A stretch of 64,000 nucleotides of DNA, from assembly GCF_002844195.1 (NCBI RefSeq), contig NZ_PEND01000005.1, forward strand, positions 434,001-498,000, in the 5' to 3' direction. The notes below the pieces were generated by a model that saw nothing but the letters and a program-made list of their open reading frames with translations, did no database searches and was not told the origin of the DNA. Below, piece after piece: positions 16,284 to 23,961 of the stretch. The translations under genes and the position numbers were made by a program. Source of the stretch: Halegenticoccus soli (GTDB taxonomy: Archaea; Halobacteriota; Halobacteria; Halobacteriales; Haloferacaceae). Within the stretch, counting starts at the first letter, position 1, and every line of letters begins with the position of its first letter.

Positions 16284-16442
16284 ATGAGCGCGCTTTCATG
16301 GATGATTAGGACACTCGCTGGAGGAAAACAACAGGACGCAATCATCTATGAATGCCGCGTTTGCGGAACTACCCTCCATCCAATCGACGAACACTGTCTA
16401 CGCTGTGGGTCTGAGGATATTACGAAGTTCGATATCACGTGA
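16284..16442 (+). CDS. Zinc-finger microprotein (52 residues, two CxxC motifs)
   Basis: Starting at ATG 16284, the frame encodes MSALSWMIRTLAGGKQQDAI followed by a zinc ribbon: YECRVCGTTLH and HCLRCGSEDITKFDI. Haloarchaea carry many CPxCG-type zinc-finger microproteins of 40-70 residues, several with regulatory roles, and this one fits that class. The stop TGA at 16440-16442 coincides with the first bases of an adjoining mobile-element end (GATATCCTTCCACGACT), so the stop may have been supplied or preserved by the insertion. It is located in an AT-rich gap that otherwise looks empty. Confidence 0.75.
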   Translation: MSALSWMIRTLAGGKQQDAIIYECRVCGTTLHPIDEHCLRCGSEDITKFDIT

Positions 16443-16787
16443 TATCCTTCCACGACTAAAGTCGTGGGCTTCCCACGCCCGTTTGCGCTGGGTTGAGAAC
16501 GTACGTGTACGACCCGACACGCCGATGGGATTGCCACGCCCCTGTTACTCCTCACCCGGGAAGGACTCGGAGGTACCTGATTTTTACCGTCAGTTTGGGC
16601 GTCCGGAGATTTACATTTTGCTGAGGCAAACGCCACGTCAACTGCCAGTTTTCGAACAGTCAATTACGACGGGAATCCGTCGCAACGACAATCGCAGATA
16701 CGGAGTGGGGGAGCTCAAACCTCGTGGTTTCGACGTTTGAACAGTATGCGCCGATTCATCCCACACCTTTAGTCGTAGGTTTCTCTT
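16440..16787. mobile_element. Non-autonomous element with hairpin ends (about 345 bp)
   Basis: The left end reads TGATATCCTTCCACGACT, with a hairpin CCACGACT/AGTCGTGG. The right end reads CGATTCATCCCACACCT and GTCGTAGGTTTCTC, a decayed form of the same hairpin. The 20403-20815 element has the same two ends. No intact gene lies inside, and the minus strand contains fragments that look like a tnpB 3' end. This resembles what has been called palindrome-associated transposable elements in haloarchaea, as far as I recall that term. Confidence 0.6.
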
Positions 16788-16972
16788 CTAAATCCTATAA
16801 TTTCATTTTGGTAGATTGAGTAGCGGTAGGTGTCATCTACTGGTAATCGGTGGATTCCAGAAGCAGTGATTAAAGCGGAAAATGCAGTAAATGTCCAGAT
16901 TTAAATTATAGATAAATACTAATACAGAGAATAACAGTACCCTATTAACTCCTTTTGTCGTGTTTTTATTAA

Positions 16973-16985
16973 TATTATAATACCT
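16973..16985 (+). promoter_or_regulatory. TATA box of the first phoD-like gene
   Basis: TATTATAATACC at 16973-16985 lies about 30-40 bp before the ATG at 17016, inside a strongly AT-rich segment (16800-17010). This spacing predicts transcription starting close to the start codon, as is usual in haloarchaea. Confidence 0.5.
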
Positions 16986-17015
16986 AAAATAGAGGTCGAT
17001 AAGAATTAAAGTTGC

Positions 17016-18620
17016 ATGAAGTTAGGCAATCACTCGACTCCAGATCCGACTGCGCATAGCCGACGGCGGTTTTTGAAACGAACCGGTGGAGCGACGGCAC
17101 TCGCTGCGATTGGCACGTCGGGTGCTGCCACTGCGGTGGACGACGCTGGCCGATTCGAAGACGATCCATTTTCACTCGGTGTCGCCTCGGGTGATCCACT
17201 GCCGGATTCTGTAATTCTCTGGACGCGGCTTGCACCGAATCCCCTTCAGCGCGGTGGGGGGATGCCTCAAGAGAAGGTCCCTGTCCAGTGGAAGATCTCA
17301 TCCACGGAGAACATGAAATCTGTCGAGCAAGTTGGTGTCGCCTTTGCAAAACCTGAGCACGCACATTCCGTCCATGTGGACGTGGCCGATCTCGAACCTG
17401 GCACAGAGTATTACTACCAATTTGAAGCCGCAGGGCACCAGAGCCCTGTGGGGCGGACGAAGACTGCTCCGGCGCCTGATGACAACCCTGAGGAGTTCAC
17501 GTTCGCGTTCGCCTCCTGTCAAGCATGGGATAACGGGTTTTATACGGCCTATGACTACATGGCTGCGGATGAGCTTGATCTAATCATCCATCTCGGTGAC
17601 TACATCTACGAATATGGCATCGGGCCAAATGGCGGAGATCGAAATGTCTCAGTCCCGCCGGTCTATCGCTCTGAGACGGAGACGCTCGACCGCTACCGCC
17701 TTCAGTACGGTCTCTACAAATCTGATCCCAATCTGCGGGCCGCTCACGCAAGCGCACCGTGGCTTGTTACGAGAGACGACCATGAAGTCGATAACAACTG
17801 GGCCGGTGATGTACCGCAGGATCCGGATAAACAGACGCGCAACACGTTCCTGAAGCGCCGGGTTGCAGCGTTCAAAGCCTATTATGAGCACATGCCGTTC
17901 CGGATGGCACAGATGCCGGACGGATCGAGCCAGAAACTATATCGAAACTTCACGTTTGGCGATCTGGCCGAGTTCAACGTGCTTGACACACGTCAGTATC
18001 GTACCGACCAAGCATGCGACGACGCGTTCAGCGTAGTAGGTTGCTCAGAACGGTTCGATGAGGATCGAACCATCCTCGGCGACGCTCAGGAGCAATGGTT
18101 AGTAAATAATCTCAAGGCATCGAGCGCGACCTGGGATGTCATCGCGAACCAGGTGCCAATGGCATCCATGGATTTCGAAGAAGGACCCGAAGAGGGCTAC
18201 CGGATGGATCAGTGGGACGGATACGTCGCTGATCGGAACACGGTCCTCGATGCCTTCGAACAACACGTCCGCAACCCCGTTGTCGTTACCGGGGACTTCC
18301 ACACGAACATTGCTAACAACATCAAGAAAGATTTCGAAAACCCCGATTCGGCAACGGTCGGCACCGAGTTCATTGGGACCTCTATCAGCTCCGGCGGGAA
18401 TGGCGTCGAGATGGACGATTTCGGCAGGCAGGTGTTGTCCGAAAACGAGAACGTCAAGTACTATAATAACCAGCGCGGTTACCTCCGCTGCACGCTCACC
18501 CCCACCCAGTGGCGGACTGACTATCGCGTTGTCGACTACGTGACGCGTCCGAGCGCATCAATTCGTACGGATGCTAGTTTCGTCATCGATGACGGAGCTC
18601 CCGTCATCCAAAGTCTCTAG
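17016..18620 (+). CDS. Tat-exported PhoD-like alkaline phosphatase (copy 1)
   Basis: A 534-residue protein. Its Tat signal has RRRFLKRTGGATALAAIG at residues 16-33. A PhoD N-terminal domain follows (PFSLGVASGDPLPDSVILWT), then a metallophosphatase core with HLGDYIYEYG near residue 192, RDDHEVDNNWAGD near 252 and VTGDFHTNIANN near 424. These hold the metal-binding Asp/Asn/His residues of PhoD, an Fe/Ca-dependent phosphodiesterase/monoesterase. The product should act outside the membrane to release phosphate from esters. It is most similar within the window to the copy at 23962. Codon use is less GC-rich than in the flanking operons, in keeping with acquired DNA. No phosphate transporter is adjacent. 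Confidence 0.9.
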   Translation: MKLGNHSTPDPTAHSRRRFLKRTGGATALAAIGTSGAATAVDDAGRFEDDPFSLGVASGDPLPDSVILWTRLAPNPLQRGGGMPQEKVPVQWKISSTENMKSVEQVGVAFAKPEHAHSVHVDVADLEPGTEYYYQFEAAGHQSPVGRTKTAPAPDDNPEEFTFAFASCQAWDNGFYTAYDYMAADELDLIIHLGDYIYEYGIGPNGGDRNVSVPPVYRSETETLDRYRLQYGLYKSDPNLRAAHASAPWLVTRDDHEVDNNWAGDVPQDPDKQTRNTFLKRRVAAFKAYYEHMPFRMAQMPDGSSQKLYRNFTFGDLAEFNVLDTRQYRTDQACDDAFSVVGCSERFDEDRTILGDAQEQWLVNNLKASSATWDVIANQVPMASMDFEEGPEEGYRMDQWDGYVADRNTVLDAFEQHVRNPVVVTGDFHTNIANNIKKDFENPDSATVGTEFIGTSISSGGNGVEMDDFGRQVLSENENVKYYNNQRGYLRCTLTPTQWRTDYRVVDYVTRPSASIRTDASFVIDDGAPVIQSL

Positions 18621-19096
18621 CGTCAGTTCGAACATGGCCCAATCGTACGAATTGGGTCATATAGAGAGTTTCCACACTGGCGGATAGGAGAGCAAGGATT
18701 CTGAGCAGGCGACCACTTATGCAGAGGTTGAGCGACACCATAGAGTCGTTTCCCTAGCAGCCAGTCTGTTGCGGCCCCGTGTATCACAAAGTGCTGCGCC
18801 AGCGGTGAGAGCCAGTCCGAAACAGACAACCAGTGGCGGCCGGCACGGCGTTGTTCGCACGGCGATAACATGCTGGAGTCGGGGTCTCGGTGGCCGGGCA
18901 GCCCTATGAGGGAGGAAACGAGAGTTCCCCTGATGTTTCACGAAAGAAACGCGCTTTCGGACTCGTCGGTTGACTTGAACCTTCCCGAAATGCCGCTGGA
19001 TCCCGCTGAGTCTGGGGTGGAATCTTAAAGGCGACAACCAAAGTCTGGCACCCACATTCCACGTCGGCCACGGCGTGGAGGAGGTCTAACTGACTC
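18621..19096. other. Gene-poor stretch of about 475 bp
   Basis: Short frames exist on the minus strand, for example one reading LSPLAQHFVIHGAATDWLLG near 18700-18830, but none resembles a known family or spans the region. This may be decayed coding sequence. No repeat or RNA gene was recognised. Confidence 0.4.
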
Positions 19097-19381
19097 CTAG
19101 TGAACAATTTGTGTCGCGGTTTCACGCTGCCATTCGGTCCACTTACGGAGTGACTCCTGTCCTTGCTCAGAAATCGCATAGAAGTTCGTTCGTCGGTCGA
19201 TCGTTCCCTTCTCGATGTATCCCTTCTGCACCAGCGTATCGAGGTTCGGATACAACCGGCCATGGTTGATTTCGTCTCCATACACTTCTTCGAGTCCGTC
19301 TTTGACATCTTGACCCGATGGCTGGTCAGCGCCAGCGATCACAACCAAGAGGTCTCGTTGGAATCCACTTAGCTCGAACAT
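19097..19381 (-). CDS. PadR-family transcriptional regulator
   Basis: A 94-residue winged-helix protein of PadR size. The sequence FELSGFQRDLLVVIAGADQP, SGQDVKDGLEEVYG, GRLYPNLDTLVQKGYIEKG and RTNFYAISEQGQESL matches the PadR fold, including the characteristic R-L-Y-P-N-L-D-x-L motif. PadR proteins repress nearby genes and respond to phenolics, drugs or unknown signals. No obvious target lies next to it: a 475-bp gene-poor gap is downstream and a bat-type regulator lies 365 bp away on the other strand. Confidence 0.9.
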   Translation of the reverse strand: MFELSGFQRDLLVVIAGADQPSGQDVKDGLEEVYGDEINHGRLYPNLDTLVQKGYIEKGTIDRRTNFYAISEQGQESLRKWTEWQRETATQIVH

Positions 19382-19745
19382 TGAAATAGAGAATTGATAC
19401 CGTGTGCTAATTGTTATTCACATACATTCCGTTGTAATAAGATCGTACTATTGCACTTCTCACTGGCGTTTGCGGTCTTCTTACCGTCAACCATGTATTT
19501 TGACTCTATTCACCTTGAAAACAGCCTGCTAGTACAGCCCGTTCCCGAGTACGAAGAAGCCTACTTGGGGGCGTCTCTTAACTCCCTTATGGATGTGAGG
19601 ATACTCGGTGCAAGCGGATAACGTAAACGGCGAAGCAGATACTATAAAGCTCAGTATTCCTTTGGTCGAATATCGGTATCCTTGAGGAAGAGAAGAAGTT
19701 CTCGATGACTAAGCCCTCACAACTAAGTTTTCTTCGAAGATACCC
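19382..19745. other. Intergenic stretch between two regulators
   Basis: About 360 bp of moderately AT-rich sequence that holds the divergent promoters of the padR and bat-type genes. A frame of 75 codons on the plus strand has no family resemblance. Nothing else is recognised. Confidence 0.4.
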
Positions 19746-20405
19746 ATGGGTATGAGTGTCATTGGTAAGTTCGAGATCAAGACCGCTCAGTTTCTCCTAG
19801 CTAACGTGCTTGCAGAAATCCCAGATGCGTGGGCAGAACTTGAGCGGGTTGTTCCATCAGGAGAGCAAACGATGCCCCTACTTTGGGTCTACGGTGGTGA
19901 TCCCGCGGTAACCCGCCATCACCTCCGAACTCATTCAATGGTTGAAGATGTTAGACAGCTTGAATCGTTCGAAGACCGAACGCTGTACGCCATTGAGTGG
20001 GTAAAAGAGCCCAATAGCGTTATGGAGGGAATCGCCAAACAGAATGCCGATATCCTGGATGCTGCTGGATCAGCCGACGTCTGGAGATTAGAGCTCCGGT
20101 TTCCGTCGCACAAGGCGTTGTCAGCCTTCAAATCTCATTGCGACGATACAAACGTTAAGGTGACGCCTACACGCATCTATCGACCTAAAGAGGCTGAGCT
20201 CGGCTTCCGCTACGGACTCACTGATCGACAGTTCGAAACACTTGTTTATGCTGCCGAAATGGGGTACTTCGATGTACCACGGCAGATCTCGATGGATGAG
20301 GTAGGGGCACGCTTCAATATTTCGAGCCAGGCGGCCTCCGAACGAGTTCGGAGAGGAATCAAAACTCTGCTCATGAATACACTTGCTGGCATAAGAGACA
20401 GGTGA
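19746..20405 (+). CDS. Bacterio-opsin activator (bat) type HTH regulator
   Basis: A 219-residue protein with two parts. Residues 1-150 are the beta-rich N-terminal domain that accompanies bat-type HTH proteins (VPSGEQTMPLLWVYGGDPAV). The C-terminal HTH-10 reads YGLTDRQFETLVYAAEMGYF, DVPRQISMDEVGARF and SSQAASERVRRGIKTLL. Such proteins are common haloarchaeal activators or repressors. The stop TGA (20403-20405) coincides with the first bases of a mobile-element end (GTGACATCCTCCCACG), so the C-terminus may be slightly altered. A second ATG two codons downstream is an alternative start. Confidence 0.88.
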   Translation: MGMSVIGKFEIKTAQFLLANVLAEIPDAWAELERVVPSGEQTMPLLWVYGGDPAVTRHHLRTHSMVEDVRQLESFEDRTLYAIEWVKEPNSVMEGIAKQNADILDAAGSADVWRLELRFPSHKALSAFKSHCDDTNVKVTPTRIYRPKEAELGFRYGLTDRQFETLVYAAEMGYFDVPRQISMDEVGARFNISSQAASERVRRGIKTLLMNTLAGIRDR

Positions 20406-20815
20406 CATCCTCCCACGACTGAAGTCGTGGGCTTCCCACAAGCCGTTCTTGCTGAGTTGGGTGTTTGCAGGTTTGCACTCCACCACCGCAGTCGGAGTTG
20501 GAATCTCCGAGCGCAGTCCCGTGAAGGTATTGGTGGACTGCTGGCAGTGCCACGCTACCGGTACTCCTATCCTCAACGTGTTCGGAACCGTCGTTTCGGT
20601 TCCGGCGGAACCGAAACACGTCGTCGTCAGATTCGGAGTTACTTGCTTTGAGTCGCAATCGGACGCGCCAGAAGGGGTCTACCTTCCGCTCTTTTGGTTG
20701 TTGTTGATGTTGGTTGTGTTCGTCCGATACTACAATGGACGGCGGGAAGTACCGTAAGTGTTTCCACGACAAAGACGGCGATTCATCCCACGACTTCAGT
20801 CGTGGGTTTTCTCGC
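20403..20815. mobile_element. Non-autonomous element with paired terminal hairpins (about 410 bp)
   Basis: The left end, GACATCCT, leads into the hairpin CCCACGACT/AGTCGTGGG (20412-20431). The right end carries the same hairpin in inverted orientation (20787-20806), then TTTTCTC. The interior contains a 25-bp hairpin (20593-20617: arms GTTTCGGTTCC/GGAACCGAAAC, loop GGC) and, on the minus strand, tnpB-tail-like sequence. There is no intact gene. The element is related to the one at 16440-16787. Confidence 0.65.
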
Positions 20816-20855
20816 CTGCAATTCTATAATCGGACAAATTCGGAGTCCCTGACTG

Positions 20856-20881
20856 CGTTTCGACGGCATACCGTCGAAACG
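20856..20881. repeat. Perfect hairpin in the gap before galK
   Basis: Arms CGTTTCGACGG/CCGTCGAAACG (11 bp) enclose loop CATA. The hairpin lies about 40 bp outside the right end of the preceding element, in a 380-bp gene-free gap (20816-21197). It has the same design as the element-borne hairpins. Confidence 0.8.
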
Positions 20882-21156
20882 GGGCGGGTACCGACGCTAA
20901 CTACCGAAGTACCCCGCCGAATCCACCGCCACACGCCGTAACCACGAAGGAAATGACGAGAAACGTCGCGTCGAGGAAACGAGTGACGGCTACTTGGCCC
21001 GGCCAGCACCTCGTCGGTGTACAAACCGCAAACGCCCAAACTTAGCGAGATGACACTCGTGGGAATCTCCATCTTTCAGGGTAGAGAGGATGTCAAAAAC
21101 GTTTGCAGTGTCTCTGGTCCCCAGTAGGTGCAATGAATAGGGCCAGCTATACAATA

Positions 21157-21166
21157 ATTTAAAGCA
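21157..21166 (+). promoter_or_regulatory. Candidate TATA box of galactokinase gene
   Basis: AATTTAAAGC at 21157-21166 lies about 35 bp before the ATG at 21198, which suits a leaderless or short-leader transcript. This is positional evidence only. Confidence 0.35.
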
Positions 21167-21197
21167 ACTGGAGATCCTGTTGAATAATCTGCTAAAT

Positions 21198-22352
21198 ATG
21201 AACGATCCTGATTACCTCTTAACAACGATCTTCGGAGAATCAAACCAGCAAGCTTTTGTTGCGATCTCACCAGGCCGTGTGAACCTCATCGGAGGCCATA
21301 CGGATTATAACGAGGGGTTCGTACTCCCAGCTGCGATCGGCCAGTATGTCAACGTTGCAGCACGACCGCGAACGGACAAAACCGTCGCGGCGTACAGCGA
21401 GGAGTACGACGAGATTCGAGAGTTCTCCCTGGAAGATGCCGATCCGGACGCGAAGGGTTCTTGGATCGACTACGTCGAAGGGGTGTGCACGCAACTCGCC
21501 CAGGATCATGCACTTCGCGGGGCGGAGTTCGTCGTGCGGAGCGACCTGCCATCTGGCGCGGGTCTCTCGTCCTCCGCAGCGCTGGAATTGGCCGTCGCCG
21601 CAGCCGTAGATCGGATGAACGACCTGGAGTGTTCGAACCGGACGCTGGCGCGGCACTGCTGGCGAGCGGAAAACGAGTTCGTCGGCGTCAACTGCGGCAT
21701 CATGGATCAGTACGCGGTCGCGCTCAGCGCCGAAAACAGCGCCCTCTTTCTCGACTGTCGGGACGAGGCGGTCGAGCACATTCCGTTCCCGGCCGAGACG
21801 GTGAACGCGGTCGTGATAAACACGACCGTCACTCACGAACTCGTCGAGTCGGCTTACAACGAGCGGCGGGCGCAGTGCGAGAGGGGAGTGGCGCTGTTCG
21901 ATCGGTGTTTGGACCGGGAAGTGACCTCGCTACGGGACATCTCGATCGACGACTTCGAAGCGTATCAGGAGCGACTCCCAGCGCCCGTACGGGAACGGTG
22001 CGAACACGTCGTTTACGAGAATCGACGCGTTCAGAGGGCGGTGGACGCGCTTCGGGAAGGTGAGATCGAGACCGTCGGCGATTTGATGTACGACTCGCAC
22101 GCGAGTCTCCGCGACCTGTACGAGGTGAGTTGCGAGGAACTCGACGTCGCCGTCGACGTTGCGCGTACCCAGGACGACGTGTTAGGGGCTCGAATGACGG
22201 GTGCCGGTTTCGGCGGAAGCGTGATCGGACTCGTGCGAGCGCAAAACTCAGGGGACGCCGTGAATGCTATCCGTCGCGAGTTCCGATCGCGCACGGACGT
22301 CGACCCGCAGGTAGCCGTCTATTCGCTCGTCAAAGGAGTACAAGCGAACTGA
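21198..22352 (+). CDS. galK: Galactokinase (GHMP kinase family)
   Basis: About 384 residues from the ATG at 21198. An upstream TTG at 21180 is an unlikely start. The galactokinase signature is AISPGRVNLIGGHTDYNEGF, the ATP-binding GHMP motif is DLPSGAGLSSSAALELA and the C-terminal motif is GARMTGAGFGGSVIGL. The signature has Gly where most galactokinases have Glu in IGEHTDY. The enzyme phosphorylates galactose to galactose-1-phosphate. No galT or galE is adjacent. Instead a sugar dehydrogenase follows, so it may act with dispersed Leloir genes or on a different sugar. Confidence 0.88.
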   Translation: MNDPDYLLTTIFGESNQQAFVAISPGRVNLIGGHTDYNEGFVLPAAIGQYVNVAARPRTDKTVAAYSEEYDEIREFSLEDADPDAKGSWIDYVEGVCTQLAQDHALRGAEFVVRSDLPSGAGLSSSAALELAVAAAVDRMNDLECSNRTLARHCWRAENEFVGVNCGIMDQYAVALSAENSALFLDCRDEAVEHIPFPAETVNAVVINTTVTHELVESAYNERRAQCERGVALFDRCLDREVTSLRDISIDDFEAYQERLPAPVRERCEHVVYENRRVQRAVDALREGEIETVGDLMYDSHASLRDLYEVSCEELDVAVDVARTQDDVLGARMTGAGFGGSVIGLVRAQNSGDAVNAIRREFRSRTDVDPQVAVYSLVKGVQAN

Positions 22353-22468
22353 AGGCGAGATAGCACGTGGCGGGATACGACAGCGAGTTAAGGAAGAAAC
22401 GTCCCCGAATATTGATCAGGGCGGTAGCCCGCCCACCACTTTTTGTAGTCAGAGACCTTACATAGGTC

Positions 22469-23773
22469 GTGAAACGGCGGGGCTTTCTCAAATCCACCGT
22501 TGGCGGTGCCGCAGGTGCTCTTGGCATCACTCAGGTCCCCGTCCGTACAAAAAGGTGGGGAAGAAACCAGACGTGGTTTTCCGGTGATTCGGGCGTGGCG
22601 ACCAGCGACAAAGTTCCCGCATCAGTCGGACTTCGGACAGTCGTCACGAATCTGCGGGTGCCGCTCGACGTTGCCTTCGCGCCTCATACCGATCGACGAT
22701 ACATCGCTGATCAAGTAGGTATCGTCTACGTTCACGGTGCAGAAGGCCTCCGCGAGAAGCCATTCCTTGATTTGCAGGACGCTATCGAGTTCGGCACTGA
22801 AAGAGGACTGCTGGGTATCGCGCTCCACCCAGGTTTCAACGCAAACAAGCGGGTCTTCGTTCGCTACAGCGCCCCACGACGGCCGGGAACTCCCTCGAAT
22901 TACAGCCATACGTTCGTTCTCGCAGAATTCGAGGCCTCCGACGACGGGCTCCGAGCGCGACGTGACTCCGAGCGAACGATCCTGGAAATTCCGGAGCCGT
23001 ACCCCCACCACAATGGCGGTGCCATCGCGTTCGGACCAGACGGATATCTGTACGTCGCGGTTGGAGATGGCGGCGGTGACGGGGGTGGCATCGGTAGCGA
23101 GAGCACTGGCCAAGACGTCACCCAGAACTTGCTCGGAAGCATCCTCCGGCTCGACGTTGACACCAGAGAGGGCGCGAAGAACTACGCGATCCCCGCTGAC
23201 AACCCGCTCGTCGACACAGTGGGACTCGATGAACAGTACGCGTGGGGGTTCCGAAATCCGTGGCGAATGTCATTCGATGAGGCGGGCTTCTTTGTCGGCG
23301 ACGTCGGCGAAAATCGATACGAGGAAGTAAACCTGGTCGAGAAGGGCGGTAACTACGGGTGGAGAATTAAGGAGGGGACCAGCTGCGTTACCGCTTCCAG
23401 CTGCCGGGATGGAACGCCCATCACCGATCAACGAGGTGACCCACTGATCGATCCCATCATCAGCTATCCGCACTCATCTGCCCCCATCAGCGGCGCGTCG
23501 GTTATCGGGGGCTACGTCTATCGTGGCTCTGCACTGCCGTCGCTCGAAGGGGCGTACGTTTTCGGCGACCTGATCGCCGACAGTCGGTTGTTCGCTGCGA
23601 CGCGCTCTACGACTGGCAGTCAGTGGCTGACCCGAACCGTCGAGATAGTTAGTGACGACCGAACCTCACTTGAACTCATATACTCGTTCGGACGTGATGA
23701 CGACGGAGAACTGTACGTGCTGGGCTCTGCGACTGGCGTAGGGAGCCTCTTCCGTCTCGTTCCCGCGGGATAA
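22469..23773 (+). CDS. Exported PQQ-dependent aldose sugar dehydrogenase-like protein
   Basis: A 434-residue protein starting at GTG 22469 with a short Tat-type signal (KRRGFLKSTVGGAAGALGIT). The six-bladed propeller family of soluble glucose/aldose dehydrogenases and HHIP-like proteins is shown by GLLGIALHPGFNANKRVFV, PHHNGGAIAFGPDGYLYVAV, YAWGFRNPWRMSFD and EKGGNYGWR. These contain the conserved His and the calcium/PQQ loop residues. It would oxidise sugars outside the membrane. It follows galK on the same strand by 116 bp, hinting at a shared sugar role. Confidence 0.85.
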   Translation: MKRRGFLKSTVGGAAGALGITQVPVRTKRWGRNQTWFSGDSGVATSDKVPASVGLRTVVTNLRVPLDVAFAPHTDRRYIADQVGIVYVHGAEGLREKPFLDLQDAIEFGTERGLLGIALHPGFNANKRVFVRYSAPRRPGTPSNYSHTFVLAEFEASDDGLRARRDSERTILEIPEPYPHHNGGAIAFGPDGYLYVAVGDGGGDGGGIGSESTGQDVTQNLLGSILRLDVDTREGAKNYAIPADNPLVDTVGLDEQYAWGFRNPWRMSFDEAGFFVGDVGENRYEEVNLVEKGGNYGWRIKEGTSCVTASSCRDGTPITDQRGDPLIDPIISYPHSSAPISGASVIGGYVYRGSALPSLEGAYVFGDLIADSRLFAATRSTTGSQWLTRTVEIVSDDRTSLELIYSFGRDDDGELYVLGSATGVGSLFRLVPAG

Positions 23774-23961
23774 CCGATAAATCGACCGAAAAACACGTCT
23801 CAGAAAAGGTAGTCGATACACCCTGTCGTGAGGAAACCCGGCGTAAACGTCGGGAAGTGCGCCGAAAATCACTACGACTATATCGATCCCTGTTACCGGA
23901 ATTCACATCCATAGTAATATTATACAGATTTATTTATCCTATTTTCTGATAGAATTTTGGG

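Noticed and set aside
20449-20757. A 102-residue frame with an apparent membrane helix (LPLFWLLLMLVVFV)
   Set aside because: It lies wholly within a non-autonomous element, antisense to tnpB-tail-like sequence, and has no promoter or homologous pattern.
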